Assembly (NCBI GenBank): GCA_041658605.1
Contig: JBAZZU010000024.1
Location: 1-30,866, forward strand
DNA from: JBAZWE01 sp041658605
GTDB lineage: Bacteria; Actinomycetota; Thermoleophilia; BMS3ABIN01
Length of the DNA: 30,866 bases
Reading direction: 5' to 3'
How positions within the stretch are numbered: the first letter of the stretch is position 1; each line of letters starts with the position of its first letter. Positions 24,379 to 30,866 of the stretch are shown one piece after another. Position numbers and translations under genes: made by a program. The notes below the pieces were generated by a model. It did not search any database and was not told the origin of the DNA. It worked only from the letters and a program-made list of their open reading frames with translations.

Positions 24379-24715
24379 GTGACACCTCCTTCTTTCAGAT
24401 CAATAATAGAAGCTCAGGACTCGCTTCTGTTCTGCTTACATGGTCCCCCGGAACAATCTTCATTCCGTTTTGTGCGGGTAAGGCACAACGCAACCATATG
24501 CCGTAAATCTTATTTTGGAGGATATCCTGTGTGAGATTGCGTTCCTATCGGGGAAATCCCCCATCTTTATTATCGATTTAACTAATTTGAGTACTTCGGT
24601 TCTGTAAGATTGGGCGTCCCATGGGAGGAAAAACGGGAAAAATACGGCTATTTGCAGGCTATTATGTTAAAGGGCGGCTTCGCGGTAAAAAAGGGGGGGA
24701 AATCGTTGACGATTC
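24379..24715. other. Intergenic gap, 337 bp, with small palindromes
   Basis: No gene is seen. The gap contains the 10-bp palindrome AGGATATCCT (24519-24528), a GGGGAAATCCCC hairpin near 24550 and an AATCG/CGATT hairpin (24701-24714) next to the glycosyltransferase stop. The region should hold the minus-strand promoter of the Rrf2 gene, and the palindromes are candidate operators, but I cannot assign one. Confidence 0.5.
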
Positions 24716-26053
24716 TTACCACTTTTTTTCCAGATTCAGCAGTTCCCGGCCGTATCCGAGCACGCATATCGGCGAGACGATGAACTGGTAAAAGAGGAAA
24801 TACGCGAGAAAACCGAGGATATTTCGCCGTATCTTCAGCCCCATCAGGGCGAAAACCTTTCTCTGGTAGCTCAGCATGACCAGGATTATCAGCGCCGTCA
24901 GAGGGAGCACCAGCAGGGTCATCAGGCCGGCGATATGATAGTAACCGAAACATGCCAGAACGACTCCAGGCAGGAAAGCCACGGTGAATGTGAGGTCCAG
25001 GGCCGGGAACAGCAGGTCCATGGCCACAAAAAAGCCCGCGAAACCACGCTGCTTCCAGATGATGCTTATATGGCTACGGAGCGCTTCGATCATCCCTCTT
25101 GCCCAGCGCTGACGCTGCCGGTAGAAGCCACGGAAACTGGCGGGTACTTTGGTGAATGCTATCGCGGTAGGTTCATGGACGACCCGGTGACCTTCCTGAA
25201 GCAGGGCCCATGTGAGGACTATGTCCTCGCCGATGCGGTTCGGCCAGCCGCGGGCCGATCTGACGATGCCCGTGTAGAAGGCGCTGAACGAACCCTGTGC
25301 CACAAGCGTGCCGCGGTACATGCTCTGCTGGCGTTTGACCGCGCCGATGGCCAGAAAATAATCCCACTCCTGCAGGCGGGTGATGCGCGACTCGCGCGAA
25401 TTCTTCGCGAGTATGGAACCGGCGACGGCCGCGCAATCCGGGGTGGAGACCAGGCGCGCCACGATGCGCCTGAGTGCCTGCGGATGCAGGAAAGTATCGG
25501 CGTCTATCGTCACCAGAACGCGATGCGAGACAGCTTCAAGCCCGGCGTTCAGCGCTGCGGCTTTGCCCTGATGGGTTATCGAGATGACTTCCAGGCATGG
25601 CTTCCGCAGGGAGCGCAGGTAGTTGAGGGTTCCATCGGTGGAGCCGTCGTCGACGATGATGATCTCGATCTCGGCAGGGTAGTCCTGACCGGCGAGTCCG
25701 CGAAACGTCTCGGGCAGGTTCTTTTCTTCGTTATGGGCCGCGATGAGTATCGATACCCCGGGGAAGGTTCCATCCAGCTTCAGGGGAGGCTGTCTGTAGC
25801 TCAGCAGGCTGAGTAGCAGGAAGACGTTCAGGTAGCCGGGGACAATGGCGATGAACACGACCAGGATGATGGCGCCCGGCAGGGACACCAGGCCGGCCAG
25901 TTCGTCTATCCACGAATGCGCGAGAATCACGCCGCAAATCGCGAACAGGAGCGCGCCCAGGTTGGCGACCGCGAAACGCGACGTCAGACCGGAACGTAGC
26001 ATGCCCCCCACAAGCTCGCTTCCGCCCGAGGCGGTTTTTGTTGGAGTACTCAT
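24716..26053 (-). CDS. Membrane family 2 glycosyltransferase
   Basis: The 445-aa product has two N-terminal hydrophobic segments (about 27-47 and 53-85), a GT-A catalytic domain and three or four C-terminal membrane segments. Catalytic motifs are IIIVDDGSTDG (DDGS at 135-138), TIDADTF (184-186), GEDIVLTW (276-277) and QRQRW (Q313, R316, W317). This layout matches processive synthases such as poly-N-acetylglucosamine synthase (PgaC/IcaA) or related polysaccharide polymerases; the product cannot be fixed from sequence alone. ATG 26053 is chosen but lacks a ribosome-binding site. ATG 26002, with a GTGGGGGG nearby, is an alternative, and the frame is open up to 26257 into nrdJ. Confidence 0.85.
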   Translation of the reverse strand: MSTPTKTASGGSELVGGMLRSGLTSRFAVANLGALLFAICGVILAHSWIDELAGLVSLPGAIILVVFIAIVPGYLNVFLLLSLLSYRQPPLKLDGTFPGVSILIAAHNEEKNLPETFRGLAGQDYPAEIEIIIVDDGSTDGTLNYLRSLRKPCLEVISITHQGKAAALNAGLEAVSHRVLVTIDADTFLHPQALRRIVARLVSTPDCAAVAGSILAKNSRESRITRLQEWDYFLAIGAVKRQQSMYRGTLVAQGSFSAFYTGIVRSARGWPNRIGEDIVLTWALLQEGHRVVHEPTAIAFTKVPASFRGFYRQRQRWARGMIEALRSHISIIWKQRGFAGFFVAMDLLFPALDLTFTVAFLPGVVLACFGYYHIAGLMTLLVLPLTALIILVMLSYQRKVFALMGLKIRRNILGFLAYFLFYQFIVSPICVLGYGRELLNLEKKW

Positions 26054-26168
26054 AGTGAAGAAGATGGTCCAGGGAACATGCTCTCCGGGCCATAATTGTA
26101 CTTCGCCGTTTTTGTCTGAAATTCCTTGTTTTGGCGATTGCGGAGCGACGCAGCGGCAAGCGATAGCA

Positions 26169-28277
26169 TCAGATCTCGCAATCGACAACCGGACAGCCGC
26201 CGGCGTACTCCGGACCCGCGCGCACGTGGCCTTCACCGGGCTCACCGGCAACCTCACCGCTTAAATAAAGCACCTGCTGCTTCCTGCTGCCGTAGCGGAA
26301 GACGGTTATCCCCTTGCAGCCGGAATCCCAGGCCAGCAGGAACGCCTCACGCACTTCATCCAGGCCGGCGCTGCGCGGCAGGTTGATTGTTTTGGAGACG
26401 GCGTTATCAACGTGCTTCTGGAAGGCGGCCTGCATGCGTACATGCCATTCGGGTTTTATGTCCATGGCGGTGATGTAAAGCCCCCTGATATCTTCGGGGA
26501 CACTGTCGATATCACGCACGCTGCCGGTCCTCGATATCTCCATCATCAGCTCCTCGGACCAGAAGCCCCTTTCGTGCGCCAGCTTTTCAAAGTCGGCGTT
26601 TGTCTCTAGCATGTGGGTTCCCTCCATCACGTCCCGCACGAACGATATGGCAAAAAGGGGCTCGATGCCGCTTGTGGTTCCCGCGATGACGCTGATGGTC
26701 CCCGTCGGCGCGATCGTCGTCAGGGTGGCGTTGCGCATCGTCGCAAAACCGCGCTGCTGCCATAGGCTTCCCTGAAAATTGGGAAAGGAGCCGCGCCGCG
26801 CCGCGATCTCCGCCGATTTCGCCGCCGCCCTCCTGGAGATGAAATCCATCATTTCGGAAGCTTTCGCGAGCGCTTCCTCCGAGTTGTACCTTATACCCAG
26901 CCGTACCAGCGCTTCGGCGAAACCCATCACTCCCAGCCCGATCTTGCGATTGCCCAGGGTCATGTCGCCGATCTCTTTCAGCGGGAAACGGTTGGCGTCG
27001 ATGACGTTGTCCAGAAAATGCACGCCGATATCGACCAGCTCTCCCAGCCTCTGCCAGTCAATGTCGCCGCCGCTGGCCAGCTTTGACAGGTCGATGGAAC
27101 CCAGGTTGCAAGACTCGTACGGCAGCAGCGGCTGTTCGCCGCACGGATTCGTCGTCTCCATCGGCCCCAGCAGAGGTGTCGGATTCGCCATATTGATGCG
27201 GTCGATGAAGATCATCCCGGGATCGCCGGTCGCCCAGGCTGCCGATGCTATCGCTTCCAGCACGGAGCGGGCTTTCAGGGTTCCGCTTTGTTCTCCCGAG
27301 CGCGGATTCACCAGTTCATACACACCATCCGCCCTGACCGCCTCCATGAACTCATCAGTCGCCGCTACTGAGATGTTGAAGTTGAGCAGCGTATTTTCCT
27401 GCTGTTTGGCGCCGATGAATTCGAGGATATCGGGGTGGTCAACACGAAGCACGCCCATATTTGCGCCCCGGCGCCTTCCGCCCTGCTTCACGACCTCGGT
27501 GGCGCTGTCGAATGCTCCCATGAAGCTCACCGGGCCGGACGCAACGCCGTGGGTAGTTCCGACCAGGTCGCCTTTTGGCCGCAGGTGTGAGAAAGAAAAT
27601 CCCGTGCCGCCACCGGCCTGGTGGATGATGGCCATGTATTTGACGGTCTCGAATATTCCGGGGATTGAGTCGGGAACCGGCAGCACGAAGCAGGCGGAGA
27701 GCATTCCAAGCTGCGTGCCGGCGTTCATCAGGGTGGGGGAATTGGGCAGAAACTCACGCGACGCCATGACCCCGTAAAACAGTTCTTCGGCGATAGCGGG
27801 ATCGTCGCCATAAGCGGCTTCAGGCGCGGCAACGTGTCTGGCGACTCTTCTGAACAGCTGCCCAGGTGTCTCGATGACCTGCCCCCGGCCATCTTTGACC
27901 AGATACCGTTTTCTCAGAACCGCCAGCGCGTTTATTGGCAGTTTCAAATCATCCCTGACTCCAAGGAACTGCCTGACCGAACGGATTTCTGCGTGCCGGC
28001 GCCTGTAGGCCATGTAAGCCCTGGCCGTCTCCTTGAGCGGGCTGGACATCAGGACATCCTCGACAATATCCTGTATCTCTTCTACTGCGGGGGATCCGCC
28101 ATCAAAGCGTTCCTCGAGCCGCGCCACGACCTGCTGCGTAAGGTCGCGGGAGCTGCTTCCATTATGTTCGCCTGAAGCCTCGATGGCGCGGGAGATGGCG
28201 CGCTGGATCCTGCCGGCGTCAAACGGCTCTGGATTCCCGTCACGGGAGATTATTGTTTTTATCGCGCCATTGCTCAT
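26169..28277 (-). CDS. nrdJ: Adenosylcobalamin-dependent (class II) ribonucleotide reductase
   Basis: It reduces ribonucleotides to deoxyribonucleotides using a thiyl radical formed with adenosylcobalamin. The 702-aa product starts with an ATP-cone (about 6-95). It continues with FLPNSPTLMNAG, LSACFVLPVPDS (first redox Cys), GGGTGFSFSHLRP, and NPCGEQPLLPYESCNLGS, which holds the radical Cys and second redox Cys. It then has TTIAPTGTISVIAGTTSGIEP and a C-terminal CPVVDC thiol pair. These features fit NrdJ and exclude class I and III. It links directly to the B12 pathway as a consumer. ATG 28277 has no clear ribosome-binding site. No B12 riboswitch is visible upstream. Confidence 0.93.
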   Translation of the reverse strand: MSNGAIKTIISRDGNPEPFDAGRIQRAISRAIEASGEHNGSSSRDLTQQVVARLEERFDGGSPAVEEIQDIVEDVLMSSPLKETARAYMAYRRRHAEIRSVRQFLGVRDDLKLPINALAVLRKRYLVKDGRGQVIETPGQLFRRVARHVAAPEAAYGDDPAIAEELFYGVMASREFLPNSPTLMNAGTQLGMLSACFVLPVPDSIPGIFETVKYMAIIHQAGGGTGFSFSHLRPKGDLVGTTHGVASGPVSFMGAFDSATEVVKQGGRRRGANMGVLRVDHPDILEFIGAKQQENTLLNFNISVAATDEFMEAVRADGVYELVNPRSGEQSGTLKARSVLEAIASAAWATGDPGMIFIDRINMANPTPLLGPMETTNPCGEQPLLPYESCNLGSIDLSKLASGGDIDWQRLGELVDIGVHFLDNVIDANRFPLKEIGDMTLGNRKIGLGVMGFAEALVRLGIRYNSEEALAKASEMMDFISRRAAAKSAEIAARRGSFPNFQGSLWQQRGFATMRNATLTTIAPTGTISVIAGTTSGIEPLFAISFVRDVMEGTHMLETNADFEKLAHERGFWSEELMMEISRTGSVRDIDSVPEDIRGLYITAMDIKPEWHVRMQAAFQKHVDNAVSKTINLPRSAGLDEVREAFLLAWDSGCKGITVFRYGSRKQQVLYLSGEVAGEPGEGHVRAGPEYAGGCPVVDCEI

Positions 28278-28401
28278 AATCAGGTGTTTTTCGGCGCTCC
28301 TGTCCGGCTGCGATGGCGGTTTGTGTTTAACATCTACCCACGGGTGGATATATATAATCTGCAGGCTTAACCTGTTTTTAACCTTTATTTACCGCAAAAC
28401 C

Positions 28402-28431
28402 TTGCCCGGAACGGCATAAACGCAGTACAAT
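28402..28431 (+). promoter_or_regulatory. Candidate promoter for the Cys-rich protein gene
   Basis: TTGCCC (28402-28407) and TACAAT (28426-28431) are separated by 18 bases. The start of transcription would be near 28438, giving an untranslated leader of about 90 nt before TTG 28530. The 252-bp divergent gap with nrdJ also contains ATATATATAAT near 28348 but no clear NrdR boxes. Confidence 0.5.
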
Positions 28432-28529
28432 ACACGCGATTGAAAAACGTGCGGTCGTGCAGGTTCAGGACACAGGGGCCAAACTGCTGGAACCAATGGC
28501 GGGCCGCAAATAAGGAAGAAAGGTACAAA

Positions 28530-28898
28530 TTGTCATTACTTCTGGAACTCTCTGAAGAGCTGGAGTGCAACGAGTGCGGCGTACTTTGTGAAAAAGTTAT
28601 CTACCCCGCGAACTGCTTCCACTCCGGATGCAAGTACATCTACTCCTACGATGAAATGGGAAAGACCTACTTCGGATGCCTGTACAAGGTTTTCGGTGTT
28701 GAGATCGACCTGGGCGGATTCCATGAGCTGGAGAAGCGCAAGGGCGGCTTTGGCGCGGTCAAGGTCGTACGGCCACCTCTGGAGCGCTGCAGTCTCACTG
28801 TGGAGAAAGCCTACAGCCGCGATCAGGACACCGACTGCAAGAAAGCGCTCGCCGAGCGTTACGCGGCCGAGGCAGCGATTCATCCCCACGAACGGTAG
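28530..28898 (+). CDS. Conserved-looking cysteine-rich protein of unknown function
   Basis: The 122-aa soluble protein has Cys13, Cys16, Cys20, Cys29, Cys34 and Cys50 in its first 50 residues (CNECGVLC, CFHSGC, FGCLY), then Cys99 and Cys110. The spacing suggests a zinc- or iron-sulfur-binding domain. I do not recognise the family. TTG 28530 is chosen because AGAAAGG lies seven bases upstream and the product then starts just before the first Cys pair; the frame is open to 28440. No signal peptide or membrane segment is visible. A metallopeptidase gene follows after 60 bases and may be co-transcribed. Confidence 0.7.
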   Translation: MSLLLELSEELECNECGVLCEKVIYPANCFHSGCKYIYSYDEMGKTYFGCLYKVFGVEIDLGGFHELEKRKGGFGAVKVVRPPLERCSLTVEKAYSRDQDTDCKKALAERYAAEAAIHPHER

Positions 28899-28958
28899 GG
28901 CAAAGGCACGGCTCTGCCGCGGAATCTGTCCGGAATCACCCTGAACAGGTGAACGGCA

Positions 28959-29318
28959 TTGGACCGTAACCATTTCGAAGAACTGGTCGAGCAGGCGCTT
29001 GCCAGCCTTCCCCCCGAATTCGCCGACCGCCTCGATAACGTCTCGGTGGTGGTTGATGACCTGGCATCCCCGGAGCAGATTCAAAAGGTGAGCATCAGGA
29101 ATCCCCACGAGCTTCTCGGGCTGTACGAAGGCATACCGCTGACCAGCAGGCCAAATGCCTACGCCGGCGCACTTCCGGACACCATTTCCATCTTCCGCAT
29201 TCCCATCGAAGAGATTTGCCGCAATGATGATGAGATCCGGGCGCAGGTTCGCAATACCGTCATGCATGAGCTTGGGCATTATTTCGGGATGAGCGAGAGG
29301 GAGCTGCGGGATATCTGA
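28959..29318 (+). CDS. Minimal metallopeptidase, HExxH zincin
   Basis: The 119-aa protein has HELGHYFG near its C-terminus (His103, Glu104, His107), the zincin zinc-binding site, followed by an acidic residue in MSERELRDI. The N-terminal half (FEELVEQALASLPPEF, NVSVVVDD, LLGLYEGIPLTSR) matches the small metallopeptidases of the zincin_1 family that occur widely in Actinobacteria and Chloroflexi. The substrate is unknown. The start is TTG 28959, with AGGTG seven bases upstream. No signal peptide is visible, so it is probably cytoplasmic. Confidence 0.85.
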   Translation: MDRNHFEELVEQALASLPPEFADRLDNVSVVVDDLASPEQIQKVSIRNPHELLGLYEGIPLTSRPNAYAGALPDTISIFRIPIEEICRNDDEIRAQVRNTVMHELGHYFGMSERELRDI

Positions 29319-29334
29319 TCAACAGTTTCTCACC

Positions 29335-29365
29335 TTGGCGCATTCCCGGCGCCCCTTGGTATAAT
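29335..29365 (+). promoter_or_regulatory. Candidate promoter for the small secreted ORF
   Basis: A perfect TATAAT (29360-29365) is preceded by TTGGCG (29335-29340) with a 19-base spacer, slightly long. Transcription would begin near 29372, some 38 bases before the ATG at 29410. Confidence 0.5.
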
Positions 29366-29409
29366 TAACACGTCTTCGAAGCCGAACCAATATATGGAAA
29401 GGCTTTCTG

Positions 29410-29574
29410 ATGAAAACTGTTTCAGCCCCGATCGTATTTCTGCTTGGCTTATTCCTGCTGACTGCATCATGGATGTTCACGAACAACAACCAGGCAGACG
29501 CCGGCTTTGCCGATGGCTGGCCGGACCTGGTCGCCACTCCCGGCTATGCCCGCTGGGAATCCTATGCTGACTAG
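29410..29574 (+). CDS. Small protein with N-terminal membrane or signal segment
   Basis: This ORF encodes 54 aa. ATG 29410 has GGAAAGG seven bases upstream and a TATAAT promoter before it. Residues 5-21 (SAPIVFLLGLFLLTASW) form a membrane or signal segment, followed by a short polar, aromatic tail. I do not recognise it. The tail may once have continued: another frame stays open from 29571 to a TAG at 29670-29672 and encodes a plausible hydrophilic stretch ending in AYHRWKGI, so a frameshift is possible. Confidence 0.5.
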   Translation: MKTVSAPIVFLLGLFLLTASWMFTNNNQADAGFADGWPDLVATPGYARWESYAD

Positions 29575-29702
29575 GCGGCGGTAGCCATCCCACGGCGGCT
29601 GGCGGACAGAAGGCCTCCGGGGAATTCGCGCAGTGGCTGAACGTGGCCTATCACCGCTGGAAAGGGATATAGGAACCTGAGGTTCACCGGGAAGGGTCAG
29701 GC

Positions 29703-29740
29703 TTTTTAATGCAGAACTTACTTGTGTTGGATTGTCGAAT
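29703..29740 (+). repeat. Promoter-region motif, copy 1 (upstream of zinc-ribbon gene)
   Basis: This 38-base segment shares TGCAGAA-TTACT, then TTGG-TTGT, with 30444-30481 upstream of thiM, allowing one gap. It ends 46 bases before the zinc-ribbon ATG. The rest of the 212-bp gap from 29575 shows nothing else recognisable. Confidence 0.5.
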
Positions 29741-29786
29741 GGACGCTTATAAGAACTGAAGGCATCGAAAACGATAGGGGTTAGCT

Positions 29787-30026
29787 ATGGACTGTCAAAA
29801 GTGCGGCAAACAAATGGAGGAAGGCTGGCTTGCGATCTACGAGCCGTTGCCGATTACGCGGCTGGTATGGCAGCCGGTCCAGCCCGGACAGGTTCGCGTC
29901 AAGATGCCGGAGGGGGCGGTTCGAGTTATAAAGCCCAAAGCCGGCGGTCGTGGATGTCCGACAGCATATATTTGCAAAGATTGCGAGATGACGGTGTTTT
30001 CGTACTCTGAGAGTGATACGACGTAA
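29787..30026 (+). CDS. Small zinc-ribbon protein
   Basis: The 79-aa protein has CxxC at residues 3-6 (DCQKCGKQM) and a second pair at Cys63 and Cys66 (YICKDCEM), with an extra Cys57. This is the layout of a one-domain zinc ribbon. The MEEGWLAIYE segment and Trp-rich middle recall short DUF zinc-ribbon proteins of Gram-positive bacteria. The function is unknown. AGGGG six bases before ATG 29787 supports the start. It appears to be a single-gene unit. Confidence 0.75.
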   Translation: MDCQKCGKQMEEGWLAIYEPLPITRLVWQPVQPGQVRVKMPEGAVRVIKPKAGGRGCPTAYICKDCEMTVFSYSESDTT

Positions 30027-30033
30027 AGTGTCT

Positions 30034-30335
30034 ATGCCTGATCAACCGAAATGGGGTCAGATGCAGGCAGGGCTCGGCGGGATACATCGTGCCCTACTAT
30101 TGATGATCGCGCTCCTGGGGAGCCCGGAAGCTATACGATAACGGCAAGCAGGGACGGCAACCACAGCATCAATGTCACGGTTGTTGCAGATAGCGGGCAG
30201 TCCACAGAATCATCCTCCGACGGTAGCGTCGCCCAAGCCGAGGGCGAGAAGGAGCGTATTTTCGACAACGGCAACGGGCTTGGCGGTAATCCCGGAGGCA
30301 AGATCCCGAAGTTCACCATCGACGCGCTCAAGTAG
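30034..30335 (+). pseudogene. Possible decayed or frameshifted exported protein gene
   Basis: Two frames look like parts of one gene. From ATG 30034, 34 codons encode a short hydrophobic segment (RALLLMIALLGS) and stop near 30141. A second frame, open from 30051 to 30335, encodes a Ser/Thr/Gly-rich secreted-looking tail (GSYTITASRDG, INVTVVADSG) ending in KFTIDALK. A single frameshift near 30115 would join them. Neither has a good ribosome-binding site and I do not recognise the product. It could also be noncoding. Confidence 0.3.
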
Positions 30336-30443
30336 CGTCGTCAAGGGGGATCTCGATAAGCCTCGTTGTTACCACATGACTCTCCTACGAACGTAATTAC
30401 TTACTTTACAGCCATCGCCGGGATGTCGCATAAAGCGCTGGTG

Positions 30444-30481
30444 TCTTTTACTGCAGAATTTACTATATTGGGTTGTTGCAT
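30444..30481 (+). repeat. Promoter-region motif, copy 2 (upstream of thiM)
   Basis: It matches copy 1 at 29703-29740 with one gap. It contains TTTACTATATT, so the shared part may include promoter boxes. It ends 33 bases before the thiM ATG. No TPP riboswitch consensus is visible in the 178 bases upstream of thiM. Confidence 0.5.
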
Positions 30482-30513
30482 AAATACGTACAAACACAGC
30501 TAGAAAGGATTTC

Positions 30514-30866
30514 ATGACAGAAACAGAAGCAAATACAATTGAATTACTCGCCAGAATCAGAGAAAAAGCTCCACTGATCCACAACATCACCAATTTTGTA
30601 GTCATGAACAGTTCCGCCAATATCCTGCTGGCGATCGGCGCCTCTCCTGTCATGGCCCATTGCCGGGCGGAAGTCGAGGAGATGACCTCCATGGCCAGCG
30701 CTCTGGTCCTCAACATCGGCACGATCCAGGAGGACTGGCTCGAGTCGATGATTCACGCCGGTAAGACTGCAAATACTGTTGGCATACCGGTAGTCCTCGA
30801 TCCTGTTGGCGCAGGGGCAACCAGACTCCGGACTGAAGCTATAAAAGAAATAATGGACAACTGTTC
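30514..30866 (+). CDS. thiM: Hydroxyethylthiazole kinase, 5' part (cut by window end)
   Basis: ThiM phosphorylates 4-methyl-5-hydroxyethylthiazole in thiamine salvage. The visible 117 residues include APLIHNITNFVVMNSSANILLAIGASPVMAH (substrate-binding start, quoted across the conserved block at residues 19-49), ALVLNIGTI and VVLDPVGAGATRLR, all family hallmarks. AGAAAGGA lies four bases before ATG 30514. The gene continues beyond the window, so completeness and neighbours such as thiE cannot be judged. Confidence 0.93.
   Translation, partial: MTETEANTIELLARIREKAPLIHNITNFVVMNSSANILLAIGASPVMAHCRAEVEEMTSMASALVLNIGTIQEDWLESMIHAGKTANTVGIPVVLDPVGAGATRLRTEAIKEIMDNC

Noticed and set aside
24935..25816. 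293-aa plus-strand open frame
   Set aside because: It is antisense to the glycosyltransferase catalytic domain and lacks recognisable motifs.
26779..27777. 332-aa plus-strand open frame
   Set aside because: It is antisense to nrdJ, whose motifs are unambiguous; the frame is Ser/Pro/Arg-rich as expected for a GC-rich shadow.
29572..29640. Read-through of the TAG after the small ORF (pyrrolysine)
   Set aside because: The same frame gives an Arg/Pro-rich sequence and soon stops again; no pyrrolysine context is seen.
30336..30513. TPP riboswitch upstream of thiM
   Set aside because: The expected CTGAGA and ACCTGATC-type conserved boxes are not present.
1..30866. CRISPR arrays, tRNA or rRNA genes, transposases
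   Set aside because: No regularly spaced repeats, no cloverleaf or rRNA-like stretch and no transposase or integrase motif were seen.

Overview
The window is high-GC bacterial DNA. It has dense, translationally coupled operons, frequent GTG/TTG starts, a complete oxygen-independent (CbiG/CbiD/CbiX type) cobalamin pathway, a B12-dependent class II ribonucleotide reductase and a probable selenoprotein. This suggests an anaerobic or microaerophilic bacterium. A deep-branching actinobacterial lineage would fit, but that is an inference from style and gene content; no rRNA or marker gene in the window settles it.

Layout. (1) 1-8000: 3' part of a cobalamin riboswitch with terminator, then cobU-cobQ-cbiB-cobA-cobD-cbiA and a cbiX-cbiC fusion, mostly with 4-nt stop/start overlaps. 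(2) 7960-18529: a promoter, a complete cobalamin riboswitch with terminator, the cobalt ECF transporter cbiM-cbiN-like-cbiQ-cbiO, then cbiD, cbiE-cbiT fusion, cbiL, cbiF, cbiG-cbiH fusion, cbiJ and cobS. Together the two blocks encode cobalt uptake and nearly every step from sirohydrochlorin to adenosylcobalamin phosphate. Not seen here: the uroporphyrinogen methyltransferase/precorrin-2 dehydrogenase steps, cobT, and genes for making or activating the lower ligand. (3) 18497-20752 (minus): a membrane PAS/triple-GAF sensor with no output domain. (4) 20987-23327: a three-gene extracytoplasmic redox cassette. It holds a lipoprotein interrupted by an in-frame TGA that is very probably selenocysteine (SECIS-like hairpin just downstream, frame open to a TAATG junction), a NapH/NosR-like polyferredoxin membrane protein, and a PCYCGC lipoprotein. 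(5) 23330-28277 (minus): J-domain protein, Rrf2 regulator, family 2 glycosyltransferase and nrdJ. (6) 28402-30866: small Cys-rich protein, minimal HExxH metallopeptidase, small secreted ORF, zinc-ribbon protein, possibly decayed ORFs, and the start of thiM.

The most interesting signals are the selenoprotein cassette and a family of structured intergenic elements (159-272, 4036-4153, possibly 23784-23835). In the first two, a conserved core sits inside outer hairpin arms that differ in sequence but keep pairing. Other points of note are the cbiX-cbiC fusion, a perfect 28-bp palindrome inside the transporter operon, and a duplicated promoter-region motif upstream of the zinc-ribbon gene and thiM.
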